Assembly (NCBI GenBank): GCA_021776735.1
Contig: JAJFFH010000037.1
Coordinates: forward strand, 240,276-304,275
Direction of reading: 5' to 3'
Origin: Planctomycetota bacterium
Lineage (GTDB): Bacteria > Planctomycetota > PLA2
DNA: 64,000 bases
Shown: one piece after another, positions 26,180 to 37,180 of the stretch
Position numbering within the stretch: the first letter of the stretch is position 1
How the letters are laid out: every line of letters starts with the position of its first letter
Notes under the pieces: generated by a model
What the model was told of the DNA's origin: nothing
The model's input: only the letters and a program-made list of their open reading frames with translations
The model's database searches: none
Position numbers and translations under genes: made by a program

Positions 26180-27277
26180 ATGGTCAAAATCCGAGCCTTC
26201 CCCGCGCTGCGCCCGCCCAAAAACAGAGCCGCCGAGGTGGCCTCGCCCCCGTACGACGTCGTCACCCAGGCCGAAGCCGACGCCCTCATCGCCCGCAATC
26301 CGCACACGTTCATGGCCGTCCTGCGCTCCGGCAACCCCACCGCCGCCTTCAAAAGGCTGCGCGAAAACGGCGATCTCGCCGCGGATGACGCTCCGGGCCT
26401 CTTCCTGTACCGCCTCGTGCGCCACGGCCGCGCCCAGACCGGACTCGTCTGCCTCAGCGCGGTCGAGGACTACGAAAACGGGCGCATCAAGGTCCACGAG
26501 CGCACGCGGCCCGAGAAGGTGCAGGACCGCACCGGTCACATGATCGCCCTGCGCGCCCAACCCGGCCCGCTGTTTTTGACATACCGCGACGACCCCGGGA
26601 TCGCCGGCCTCATCGAGCGCGCGACCACCGCCGCCCCCGACCTCTTCGACTTCACGGACGAAACCGGCGTCCTCCACCAGGGCTGGCGCGTCCCCGACCC
26701 GGACGCGTTCGTCGCCGCCTTCGCGACGCGGCCCGCGACCTACATCGCCGACGGCCACCACCGCGCGGCCAGTGCGGCACGCGCCGCGAACGAGGGCGGG
26801 CCGGACGCCATGCTGACCGTCCTGTTCCCCGCCGGGGAGCTGACGATCCTGCCCTACCACCGCGTCGTGAAGTCGGCCCCCGAGGATTGGCGGGAACGGA
26901 TCGAGCTGACACAGCAAACGGACGGCGATGTTTTGGAGCCCGGCGAAGTGCGCGTGTACGCGGACGGCGGCTGGTGGTCGCACAAGCTCGCCGGCGAGGG
27001 GCTCGACTGTGCACGCCTGCAAGACACGGTGCTGGCCCCGATCTTTGGCATCGACGACCCGCGCACGCACAACGGCATCGACTTCATCGGCGGCGCGCGC
27101 GGACTCGACTATCTCCAACAGCTCGTCGATTCCGGCCAGGCCGCGGTCGCGTTTTCGATGTACGCGACCAGCATCGATCAGGTCCTCGGCGTGTCCGATC
27201 GCGGCGAGGTCATGCCCCCCAAGTCGACGTGGTTCGAGCCGAAGCTGCGCAGCGGTCTGTTCGTCAACGCTTGGTAA
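26180..27277 (+). CDS. DUF1015 family protein
   Basis: This 365-residue DUF1015 protein has R-A-F-P-A-L-R-P at the start, A-S-P-P-Y-D-V-V near 25 and the diagnostic Y-I-A-D-G-H-H-R-A-A-S-A near 195. In many genomes this family sits beside serA and an aminotransferase, which suggests a role in serine or related kinase chemistry; the exact reaction is not established from this sequence. A dispersed repeat adds Q-Q-T-D-G-D-V near residue 248, in a loop that varies in length. The 3' end overlaps the convergent thioredoxin-like gene by 14 bp. Confidence 0.88.
   Translation: MVKIRAFPALRPPKNRAAEVASPPYDVVTQAEADALIARNPHTFMAVLRSGNPTAAFKRLRENGDLAADDAPGLFLYRLVRHGRAQTGLVCLSAVEDYENGRIKVHERTRPEKVQDRTGHMIALRAQPGPLFLTYRDDPGIAGLIERATTAAPDLFDFTDETGVLHQGWRVPDPDAFVAAFATRPATYIADGHHRAASAARAANEGGPDAMLTVLFPAGELTILPYHRVVKSAPEDWRERIELTQQTDGDVLEPGEVRVYADGGWWSHKLAGEGLDCARLQDTVLAPIFGIDDPRTHNGIDFIGGARGLDYLQQLVDSGQAAVAFSMYATSIDQVLGVSDRGEVMPPKSTWFEPKLRSGLFVNAW
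26918..26930 (+). repeat. ACGGACGGCGATG dispersed repeat
   Basis: Exact copy with CAGCAA prefix, sense in the DUF1015 gene. It encodes Q-Q-T-D-G-D-V. Confidence 0.9.
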
Positions 27278-28196
27278 CGCGCACGCGCTTGTGCAACGCA
27301 GCCGCCGTCCGCGCGACTCTCGGATCGGCCGACTCGGAAAGCGAACGCAGGAGTTCACGTGCCGGCTCCGACCGCGGCGCAATGCACGCCAGCCCCCGCA
27401 CGATCGCGAGTACGAGCGTGCGCTCCGCGGGCTCCAGGCCCTTCGCCCCCAGTAGGTTCACGGCGTCTCGGTAGGCGGGCACGACGCGCTTGCCGCCCGG
27501 GTCGATGCGCGCCACCGCGATCGCGATGTGGGCCCGGTCGGACGCCAACGGATTCTGCATCCGCCCCAGCAGCCGCGGCAACGCGGGCACCGCCGCAGGA
27601 CCGAGCGCGGCGAGAGCATCGATCGCGCGGGTACGGACCGCCGGAACCCGCAACGCGTTCAGGAGCAGCGCGACCTTGTCGTCACCTGTCTTGGCAGTCT
27701 TGGCCTGCAGGAGATACATGTCGCCGCGAACACCCGGCTCGTCGTGCTGCGCAAGATGCTTGATCAGGATCTCGCGAGAGCGCCCATCCGGCATCGCCCG
27801 ACGGGTCTCATTCAGCAGCGTGACCAACTCGGCCCACTTGCCGTTGCCCGGATGGCGCAACCGCGCGGTCTCGCGCCCGGAAGAATCCAGCAGCAGAATG
27901 TACCCGGCCCGACGCGCTACCAGCAATCGATCCACGACCGCCTTGCGGGCCGCGTTGGTGTCAATCTTCACGCGCACAAACTGTTCGGCGGCCGCACCAA
28001 ACTCCCGAGTTGCCTTGCCCAAATCCAGAGGGCGAATGTTCCAGCCTCAGTAGTTGTCGAAGACATACACCAACACGGGCTTGCCGGTCCGCCCGGCTTC
28101 CGCCAAAGCGGGCGCAAGCTTTTTGTGCCAAGAGGGCGCCGGTGCCGCCGAAGCGACGGCCACCGAGAGAAGCAGGCCAGCCGAGATACGTCCCAT
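27264..28196 (-). CDS. Secreted thioredoxin-like HEAT protein with in-frame TGA (probable selenoprotein)
   Basis: Read through one TGA (28049-28047), this is a 310-residue protein. A signal peptide (RISAGLLLSVAVASAAPA) is followed by a thioredoxin-like segment, K-P-V-L-V-Y-V-F-D-N-Y-U50-G-W-N, and then about 180 residues of HEAT-type helices. The TGA stands where thioredoxins have the first active-site Cys after the V-L-V-Y-V-F strand. No resolving Cys follows at +3 (Asn instead). A short hairpin GCCC/GGGC with a 9-base loop starts 13 bases after the TGA, a weak SECIS candidate. The upstream start has an A-A-G-G-G-G-G-G purine run before ATG. Without read-through, the signal peptide and HEAT part would be separate and senseless. 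An alternative is a nonsense-mutated gene. Confidence 0.75.
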
Positions 28197-28254
28197 ACCC
28201 CCCTTGTACGAACCCCAGCGTTCCGTGATTGCCGCAAACCGAATCGGCGCTGCT

Positions 28255-28340
28255 CTTGTTCACCCTTCGTGCACTTCGTGGTGATACTCGTCCCTCTCGT
28301 CCTCTGTGGCCCCCCGTGGCCCTCCGTGTTGCTTCTCGTC
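28255..28340. repeat. Purine-rich CACGGAG/CACAGAGG repeat tract
   Basis: On the minus strand this is a chain of imperfect 9- to 12-base units such as CACGGAGGGCCACGGGGGG, CACAGAGGACGAG and CACCACGAAGTGCACGAAG. It is intergenic, upstream of the ECF fusion, and belongs to the same class as the tract at 11971-12017. Confidence 0.55.
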
Positions 28341-28441
28341 CGTCGATCGCGCCGCAATCGAGCGATCTGACGGCACTTTCCCGGGGCCGCTGGCTAACAT
28401 CATCCTTTTGATCCCGGCTCGGTATGGACTGCCAAAGCGCC

Positions 28442-28491
28442 GACCCCAAAACAGGCCGCATCCCCGGGCGAGGGGTCGGGTGTTTGGGGTC
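28442..28491. promoter_or_regulatory. Inverted repeat upstream of the ECF fusion gene
   Basis: GACCCCAAA (28442-28450) and TTTGGGGTC (28483-28491) are a perfect 9-bp inverted repeat with 32 bases between, 70 bp upstream of the sigma-factor start. It could be an operator or cruciform. The rest of 28197-28560 shows no gene. Confidence 0.4.
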
Positions 28492-28560
28492 CGGCGCACG
28501 GCGGCGGGCGCGGCGGGCGGGTTCTTGGGACAATCCACCTGCCGGCGGGCACTGCCTCTT

Positions 28561-30816
28561 ATGAATGCTGAACAGCTTCTTCGCCATGGGTCGTTCTTGC
28601 GAGGGCTCGCTCGCAGTCTTGTGCGCGATGCCGCGCGGGCGGACGACGTGGTTCAGGATGCCTGGCTCGCCGCACTGCGCGACCGGCATGGCATTCGGAC
28701 GCCGCGGGCGTGGCTCGCCGGAGTGGTGCGTCATCTCACGCGGCGTCATGTGCGCGAAGAGCGCCGCCGGCGCCTACGGGAAGAGTCCGTCGCCACCGCG
28801 CGCGGGCATGACGCGCGGGCTACCGTCGATGTCGCCGCACAAGAGGAAGCGCGGCGACAGGTCGTGCGCGCCGTGCTCAGCCTCGACGAACCGTACCGGA
28901 CGACGATCGTGCTGCGCTACTACGACGGGCTCAAGCCGCGCGAGATCGCGACGCGTGAGGGCGTCACCGCATCGACGATTCGCACACGGGTGCAGCGTGG
29001 CCTCGCGATGCTGCGCGCGCGACTCGAAGAGAGCAACCGGGACTGGGCGCGCGGCCTCGTTCCGCTCGCAGCCGCGGCGCCGCTCGGATCCGGCGCCCTG
29101 CTTGCAGTCGCTGCCGCCGTGGCTCTCGTCGGCGCCACCGTGTGGGCCGCCTGGCCTGCGCACGCCCCGGACCGCACGCGGGGCGCTCTGGCGACGCGCA
29201 CGCACTCCGCCGCGTTGCCGGATCCGTCCTCTGGCACGCGCTCGAACACGCCTTCGACCGCACCGTCCGATGCACCCCCGAGCATGGCCGCCAACAACCC
29301 GAAGACATCGCCGTCCGTACGCGACCCTTCCGAATCGGACCCCGAATCAACTCGGCGGGCACAAACCGCGGACGATGACACCGGCCAGGATCCGTCGTAT
29401 CCCGACAACACGCTGGTAGCCGTGTTTCGATTGCGCGACGGGCGCATCGAGGATCAGGCGGAAACCAACTCGCGCGCGAACGTGGCGGGCGAGCCCGGGT
29501 TGCCCGGCGTGAACGCGGGCCGGTTTCTCGTTGTGGTCGCGGGGCCCGATCACATTCCTGTTGCGGCACTGCGCGACACCGTCCAGCGTCCGTACGAGGG
29601 CCACCATGTTTCGTTGCCGCGCATCGAGTTCGAACCGGCCCTGTCGATTCGCGGGCGGGTTGTCGATTCGGCGGGCGCGCCGGTCCCCGACGTCGAGGTG
29701 CGCGCGCGGCTTGTCCGCCACAGCGGTCGCATCCTCGATGTGCCCGGACGCGACCAGCGCTTTGTTTTTGACGGTGAGCAGGCCGCTCTCTACGGGACCG
29801 CGGCGCGCACGCTCACCGACGGCACCTACCGAATCACCGGCCTCGCCGAGGACGAGTATGAAATCTGGTGCGAAGCGGTCGGCGGCGCGCACGGCAGCGT
29901 CACCTACGACATCGATGACCGCCGCTACGTCGCCCGGGCGCGCGCCCCCGGGGTCGGCCACGATTTCACGATTGCCCGCGGCCGGCTCGCGCTCGAGATC
30001 GTCGACGCGACCGGCCAACCCGTCTCCGGCGCCACGATTCGCATCGGCGTCCCGGGCGGCGAGGAACGCCACGAAAGATGCGACGCTCGCTTCGCGCAGG
30101 CGTATTTTCCCGGCACACGCCAGCGATTCACGATCGAGAAAACCGGATTCGAGCCGCTTGTGGTCGAGGCGGAGGCGCCACTGGCCGCTCGCAAGCGAAC
30201 CGCCCGGGTCGTCCTCCTGCGCCATCGCGACGCCGGGGCGCTCCAAATCAACGTCCACGCCGCCTCGGGCAGCCCTCCCAAAAACTACGGCTTTCGCCTG
30301 ACGCCGATCGGCGGCGGCAAGACGATCCAACGCACGGTCGGGCTACGCGACGCCGCGTTCGTACTCAACGACCTCCCGCCGGGCCGCTACCGGATGAGCA
30401 CGCGCGCGACCGGCTGGAGCCTGGTCGACGGCGGTTTCCTCGAGGACCTCGAAATCGACGTGGTGGTCGAGCCGGCACGCACGCGCAAGCTAGAGCTGCG
30501 CCCGCGGGCAACCGGACGCCTGCGGCTCTCGGTGAGAACCCCAACAGGCACGACCAAGATTGCCGCTACGGTGCAGATCACCACCGCCGACGGTGAGGAG
30601 CAACGGGTCGTGTTGGTGAAAGGGGGGCGCGGGGGCTACGTGTCCCGCACCAACCGGCTGCCCGCGGTCACCGGCGACGCCTACGTCGCGACCGCGCTGT
30701 TGCCGGGCGTCTACCGCGTACGAATCGAAACCCGCACGGGTGACAGCGCGACCGCCGAGGTCAAGATCGAAGCAGGCAAAACCGCACGCGCCGAGTTCGT
30801 GATCGGGGCCCCGTAG
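28561..30816 (+). CDS. ECF sigma factor fused to membrane and extracytoplasmic domains
   Basis: This is a 751-residue fusion. Residues 1-170 are an ECF sigma factor: region 2 D-A-A-R-A-D-D-V-V-Q-D-A-W-L-A-A-L and region 4 L-D-E-P-Y-R-T-T-I-V-L-R-Y-Y-D-G-L, with the recognition helix A-S-T-I-R-T-R-V-Q-R-G. A transmembrane helix follows (about 182-203, ALLAVAAAVALVGATVWAAW). About 500 residues come next, with a Pro/Ser-rich linker and several carboxypeptidase-regulatory/Cna-B-like beta domains (I-R-G-R-V-V-D-S-A-G-A-P-V-P). So the sigma part is tethered to the membrane and an outside sensor is on the same chain; release by proteolysis is a reasonable guess. A dispersed repeat reads antisense in the linker. 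The start is the ATG at 28561; upstream frame is intergenic. Confidence 0.88.
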   Translation: MNAEQLLRHGSFLRGLARSLVRDAARADDVVQDAWLAALRDRHGIRTPRAWLAGVVRHLTRRHVREERRRRLREESVATARGHDARATVDVAAQEEARRQVVRAVLSLDEPYRTTIVLRYYDGLKPREIATREGVTASTIRTRVQRGLAMLRARLEESNRDWARGLVPLAAAAPLGSGALLAVAAAVALVGATVWAAWPAHAPDRTRGALATRTHSAALPDPSSGTRSNTPSTAPSDAPPSMAANNPKTSPSVRDPSESDPESTRRAQTADDDTGQDPSYPDNTLVAVFRLRDGRIEDQAETNSRANVAGEPGLPGVNAGRFLVVVAGPDHIPVAALRDTVQRPYEGHHVSLPRIEFEPALSIRGRVVDSAGAPVPDVEVRARLVRHSGRILDVPGRDQRFVFDGEQAALYGTAARTLTDGTYRITGLAEDEYEIWCEAVGGAHGSVTYDIDDRRYVARARAPGVGHDFTIARGRLALEIVDATGQPVSGATIRIGVPGGEERHERCDARFAQAYFPGTRQRFTIEKTGFEPLVVEAEAPLAARKRTARVVLLRHRDAGALQINVHAASGSPPKNYGFRLTPIGGGKTIQRTVGLRDAAFVLNDLPPGRYRMSTRATGWSLVDGGFLEDLEIDVVVEPARTRKLELRPRATGRLRLSVRTPTGTTKIAATVQITTADGEEQRVVLVKGGRGGYVSRTNRLPAVTGDAYVATALLPGVYRVRIETRTGDSATAEVKIEAGKTARAEFVIGAP
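29306..29318 (-). repeat. ACGGACGGCGATG dispersed repeat
   Basis: Exact copy, antisense in the linker of the ECF fusion. It encodes K-T-S-P-S-V-R. Confidence 0.85.
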
Positions 30817-30830
30817 CCGGGGCCCCTTTT
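30805..30830 (+). terminator. Rho-independent terminator
   Basis: GGGGCCCC (30805-30812) and GGGGCCCC (30819-30826), each self-complementary, form an 8-bp GC stem around a 6-base loop followed by TTTT. The stop codon of the ECF fusion gene lies in the loop. Confidence 0.8.
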
Positions 30831-30852
30831 GGATTCTAATGTGCGCGCGTCG

Positions 30853-31449
30853 CTACTCCTTGCGCCGCGAGTACTTGAAGAAGGCGGTCTTCTTCCTCGA
30901 TCCGTCGGCGAGAACGTCGCCCATCTCCATGGTGTAGTGGTCCGCGTCCTGCCAGATCATGATGATGTAGTCGTCCTTTACCTTGCCGGTGATCCATTCG
31001 GGTGACCGGCCGTTGTAGCGGATCGCGCCGTCCTTCTCCTTGCCGCGCCCCACATAGAGAAACGGGCTCATGCTGTCGATCCAGGTCGTGACGTATTCCT
31101 TCGCGATCGTGTCGAAACCGACTGTGGCGAGTCCCTGCATCCTGTGCCCGTCGGTGATGCCGTCGAAGCTCTGCTGCAGGAAGCGGCCGCCCATGATCAT
31201 CTTGCCAACCGCGACACCGGTGCCCTTCATCTGCTGTGGACCCACGATGAACGTGTATATGCAGTCGAACGTACCGACGCTCTTCGCAATGTTCTTGTGC
31301 TCTTTGGTCGTGTTCATCCACGCGGGCATCATCCCCGCGCCCGCACCTTCCGGCGGCCCCTTTTCGTCTGCCACGGCGTAGCCCACGAACGCGCCCGCGC
31401 CGAGGACCAGCGCGATGGCCAACAGATACCATTGGTTCTTCGTCTTCAT
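30853..31449 (-). CDS. Secreted DUF1579 family protein
   Basis: This encodes 198 residues starting at MKTKNQWYLLAIALVLGAGA, preceded by an AGGAG ribosome site seven bases away. A signal peptide or N-terminal anchor (about 7-26) is followed by a DUF1579-like beta-barrel domain: H-K-N-I-A-K-S-V-G-T-F-D, G-R-F-L-Q-Q-S-F-D-G and the F-D-T-I-A-K-E-Y-V-T-T-W-I-D-S-M strand. Function of the family is unknown. It is convergent with the ECF fusion and divergent from the tricorn-like protease, with a dispersed repeat in the shared upstream gap. Confidence 0.82.
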   Translation of the reverse strand: MKTKNQWYLLAIALVLGAGAFVGYAVADEKGPPEGAGAGMMPAWMNTTKEHKNIAKSVGTFDCIYTFIVGPQQMKGTGVAVGKMIMGGRFLQQSFDGITDGHRMQGLATVGFDTIAKEYVTTWIDSMSPFLYVGRGKEKDGAIRYNGRSPEWITGKVKDDYIIMIWQDADHYTMEMGDVLADGSRKKTAFFKYSRRKE

Positions 31450-31543
31450 TTCTAACTCCTGAATTGGTTTGTGCTCCCGCGCGGCGGATCTTACCGGCGC
31501 CTCCGACAGTCCCAGCCACCAGGCAGGCACTTCCCGCGAAAAA

Positions 31544-31556
31544 GATCGCCGTCCGT
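31544..31556 (-). repeat. Dispersed repeat, one mismatch
   Basis: AAGCAA prefix, 12 of 13 bases (final G replaced by C). It lies in the divergent gap between the DUF1579 and tricorn genes. Confidence 0.8.
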
Positions 31557-31617
31557 TTGCTTTCGTCCTCCTTGGGCAGCCCCCCGATCATGGGGCTGGC
31601 GGATACATTGGCGCGCC

Positions 31618-34863
<3,246 letters not shown>

Positions 34864-34901
34864 CGGCAAGGAGAATTCGACAAGGCCGCGGGCAAAAGCA
34901 G

Positions 34902-34914
34902 ACGGACGGCGATG
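34902..34914 (+). repeat. ACGGACGGCGATG dispersed repeat
   Basis: Exact copy with AAGCAG prefix, 25 bp upstream of the start of the second TGA-containing gene. Confidence 0.85.
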
Positions 34915-34938
34915 CATGTTCAGGGGTAGGATCCCGGC

Positions 34939-35982
34939 ATGCGCAATCTTGCTGTCCTGACACTCCTTGCGTCCGCCGCGTTCGCCGGGCCGACCGACGT
35001 CGAGCGCTTCTCGTCCGTGAGCCACTGGCTGGGCCCCGACGTCAAGCCCGCCGATCTCGTCGGCAAGGTCGTGCTCGTCGAAATCTGGGGCAAGTGAATC
35101 GGGTGTCAGGCGATCACGCCTGCCTTGGTCGGTCTGGCCAAGCGACTCGAAGGAAAGCCGTTTCACCTGATCGCGGCGTTCAACCAGGACGGCACGAAAG
35201 AATGGGTCGAGGGCTACCTGCGCGGCAAGGGGCTCGCTCCGTCGGCGCCCAACTTCACCGTGACCAAGGGCGGAAGACATCCGGACGTCAAGGGCAACGG
35301 CTACGTGCCCTACTACATGGTCTTCGACCACACCGGCAAGCTGGTCCAAGAGCACATGTGCGGCTCCTACCACGGCGGCGACGGCCTCAAGATGATCGAG
35401 TGGGTCGATAAGCTGCTGAAGGGCGCGCCCGACATCTATCTCGGCAAGGGCCCGTGGGGCGACTACGACGAGTTCGCGCAGCAGGTGATGCGCAAGAAGA
35501 ACCTGGATGCTGCGGTCCTGGTGCTGGAAAAGCAAACGGACGGCGATGCTCTGCGGATCCTCGATGGCGTCCGGCGGTACCGCGACCAGAAACTCGCGTA
35601 CGCGCAGTCTCTGCTGGCCAGCGATCCCGCCGCGGTCGTCGGAGTCCTCAAGTCCATCGCCGGCGAGCTCAAGGGCACCAAACTGGGAGCGGAGCCCGCG
35701 GAGCAACTCGCCAAGCTCGAGCAGTCCGCGGACCTGAAAGACGCCATCAAGATCGCGAAGAAGTTCGCGGCGGCGCGCAAGCGGCTGGAGCGCTGCAAGT
35801 GCTGCAAGCCCTGCAAGCGCACCGAAGGTCTACGCACGATCCGGCTGGGCTGCGCAACGTGTCGCGCCGACAACAAGGTCGCCCTGAAACGTGCAAAAAA
35901 GAAACTGGCGAAGCTGGTCGAAGGCAAGGACCAACTGCCGATCGCGAAAACCATCCAGAGCTACCTGAACAGCCTCGGATAG
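34939..35982 (+). CDS. Secreted thioredoxin-like protein with in-frame TGA (probable selenoprotein, UxxC)
   Basis: Starting at ATG 34939 and reading through TGA 35095-35097, this gives 347 residues. A signal peptide (RNLAVLTLLASAAFA) precedes a TlpA/thioredoxin-like domain: V-V-L-V-E-I-W-G-K-U53-I-G-C56-Q-A-I-T-P. The U-x-x-C matches the W-x-x-C-x-x-C active site, with Sec for the first Cys and the resolving Cys kept. The domain continues with the cis-Pro-type region V-P-Y-Y-M-V-F-D-H-T-G-K. After 200 come a helical region and a C-K-C-C-K-P-C-K cysteine cluster near 275. A 5-bp GC hairpin (CAGGC/GCCTG, loop starting with G) lies 9 bases after the TGA, fitting bacterial SECIS placement. A dispersed repeat adds K-Q-T-D-G-D-A inside. 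The alternative is a nonsense mutation. Confidence 0.82.
35107..35122 (+). promoter_or_regulatory. SECIS-like hairpin
   Basis: CAGGC (35107-35111), loop GATCAC, GCCTG (35118-35122). The loop begins with G, 15 bases after the TGA, close to the spacing and loop rule for bacterial SECIS elements. Confidence 0.5.
35536..35548 (+). repeat. ACGGACGGCGATG dispersed repeat
   Basis: Exact copy with AAGCAA prefix, sense inside the second TGA-containing gene. It encodes K-Q-T-D-G-D-A. Confidence 0.9.
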
Positions 35983-35987
35983 CAAAA

Positions 35988-36000
35988 CATCGCCGTCCGT
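35988..36000 (-). repeat. ACGGACGGCGATG dispersed repeat
   Basis: Exact copy with AAGCGT prefix, 5 bp after the stop of the second TGA-containing gene. A decayed half-copy may lie near 36030. Confidence 0.85.
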
Positions 36001-36080
36001 ACGCTTCCTCCTACGGATTTGCAAAAAAGGCAAGCGGACGCCGCTCCCAGTCCTATGATGAGCGGGCACGGAGGTCTCAA

Positions 36081-37067
36081 ATGCGTACCATCGTTTTGTC
36101 AACACTGCTCTTGATCGGCACGGTCGCGGCCGGCGACAAGTCCCGCGGCCACCCGCACTTCAAGGACGGCGGCGGACTGCGCTGGTACACCGAGCTCGCC
36201 GCGGCGCAGGCGGTTGCCAAAAAGGAGGGCAAGCTCGTCTTCATCGAGTACGGCCGGAAGTTGTGAGGCAACTGCCGCGCGCTCGTTGAGCGCGTTCTCC
36301 CCGACTCCCGAATCAAGGCGCGCCTCGCGGATCTTGTCGTGGGCCTTGCGGCCGACTGCGATCGGCCCGAACGCGATGTCGAGCAGATGATGCGCGCGAA
36401 TCTCGCCGGAGCAAGCACGCTTCCGTTCGTTGGGTTCGTGACGCACGACGGCAAGTGGGTCGGCGGCTTCTCCGGTCACAAGAGCATCACCGGGTTCCTC
36501 GATGCGCTGGAGAAGGCGGAAAAGACGCCGTACCTCCAGGCCTCCAAAGCGACGCGGAAGAAACTCGCCAAACTGCTCGCGGCGGCGGAGAAGGCGGCGA
36601 AGCGCAAAGTCTGGAAGGCCGTGTTGCGCGCGACGAACGCGGCCCAAAAGACCACCGGCCGGTGCCCCGAACGCAAGGCCCTGGCAGGGTTGCTCGCGAA
36701 GGCGCGCTCGTCGGCGGCCAGGCGGTTCGACACGGCCATCTCGCTGGCCCGTTCCGGCGGCGACCTCAAACAGGCGCGCACGTTGTTGTCCACGGTCAAA
36801 AAGCAGTTCGGCGGCGAACCCGAAGCCAAGCAGGCCAGCACGGGGATCAAGGCACTCGCAAAACTCGCCCGCATCGTCGAGGCCGAGGCCGGCGAATCGC
36901 CGCCTGCTGGCGCGCGCAAGAAGGCAGCCGGCAAGTACAAGGGCACGCGCTGGGCCACAATCTTCGACAAGAGCGCGGCCGCGGCCAAGGCCGACGACCC
37001 CGAGGACAACGAAGACACCGATGAGGATGGCGACGACGATCCCGAGATCGACATCGGTGACGGCTAG
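36081..37067 (+). CDS. Secreted thioredoxin-like protein with in-frame TGA (probable selenoprotein, UxxC)
   Basis: ATG 36081 follows a GGAGG ribosome site. Read through TGA 36264-36266, the protein has 328 residues. A signal peptide (RTIVLSTLLLIGTVAAG) is followed by a thioredoxin-like segment G-K-L-V-F-I-E-Y-G-R-K-L-U62-G-N-C65-R-A-L, so the motif is U-G-N-C. A thioredoxin core (F-V-G-F-V-T-H-D-G-K-W), a long Lys/Ala-rich helical region and an acidic tail (D-D-P-E-D-N-E-D-T-D-E-D) follow. A 7-bp hairpin CGCGCTC/GAGCGCG with loop GTT lies 11 bases after the TGA and its loop G is 19 bases from it, an excellent fit to bacterial SECIS rules. It is the downstream neighbour of another probable selenoprotein. 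A plain stop would leave a 61-residue peptide without an active site. Confidence 0.85.
36278..36294 (+). promoter_or_regulatory. SECIS-like hairpin
   Basis: CGCGCTC (36278-36284), loop GTT, GAGCGCG (36288-36294), extendable by one G-T pair. It is the best SECIS candidate in the window and lies in the coding region right after the in-frame TGA. Confidence 0.6.
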
Positions 37068-37078
37068 GAGTGTCTTTT

Positions 37079-37104
37079 GCCTCAACGGCTCACGCCGTTG
37101 AGGC
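37079..37104. terminator. 11-bp hairpin
   Basis: GCCTCAACGGC and GCCGTTGAGGC pair around TCAC, 12 bp after the stop of the third TGA gene. There is no T run, so the terminator role is uncertain. Confidence 0.45.
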
Positions 37105-37125
37105 CTCGCGTGGCGGGCAGCTCTC

Positions 37126-37152
37126 CCGGTTCGCGGGGGAACCGCGAACCGG
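37126..37152. terminator. 11-bp hairpin between convergent genes
   Basis: CCGGTTCGCGG and CCGCGAACCGG pair around a 5-base loop, between two converging genes. It is likely a bidirectional terminator or RNA-stability element. Confidence 0.5.
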
Positions 37153-37180
37153 TGAAGGGCGGGTGAGCCGGCGGCGCGCG

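Noticed and set aside
26105..27382. Upstream extension of the serA frame
   Set aside because: It is antisense to the DUF1015 gene. SerA homologues begin at MTTFRILVADE-like sequence.
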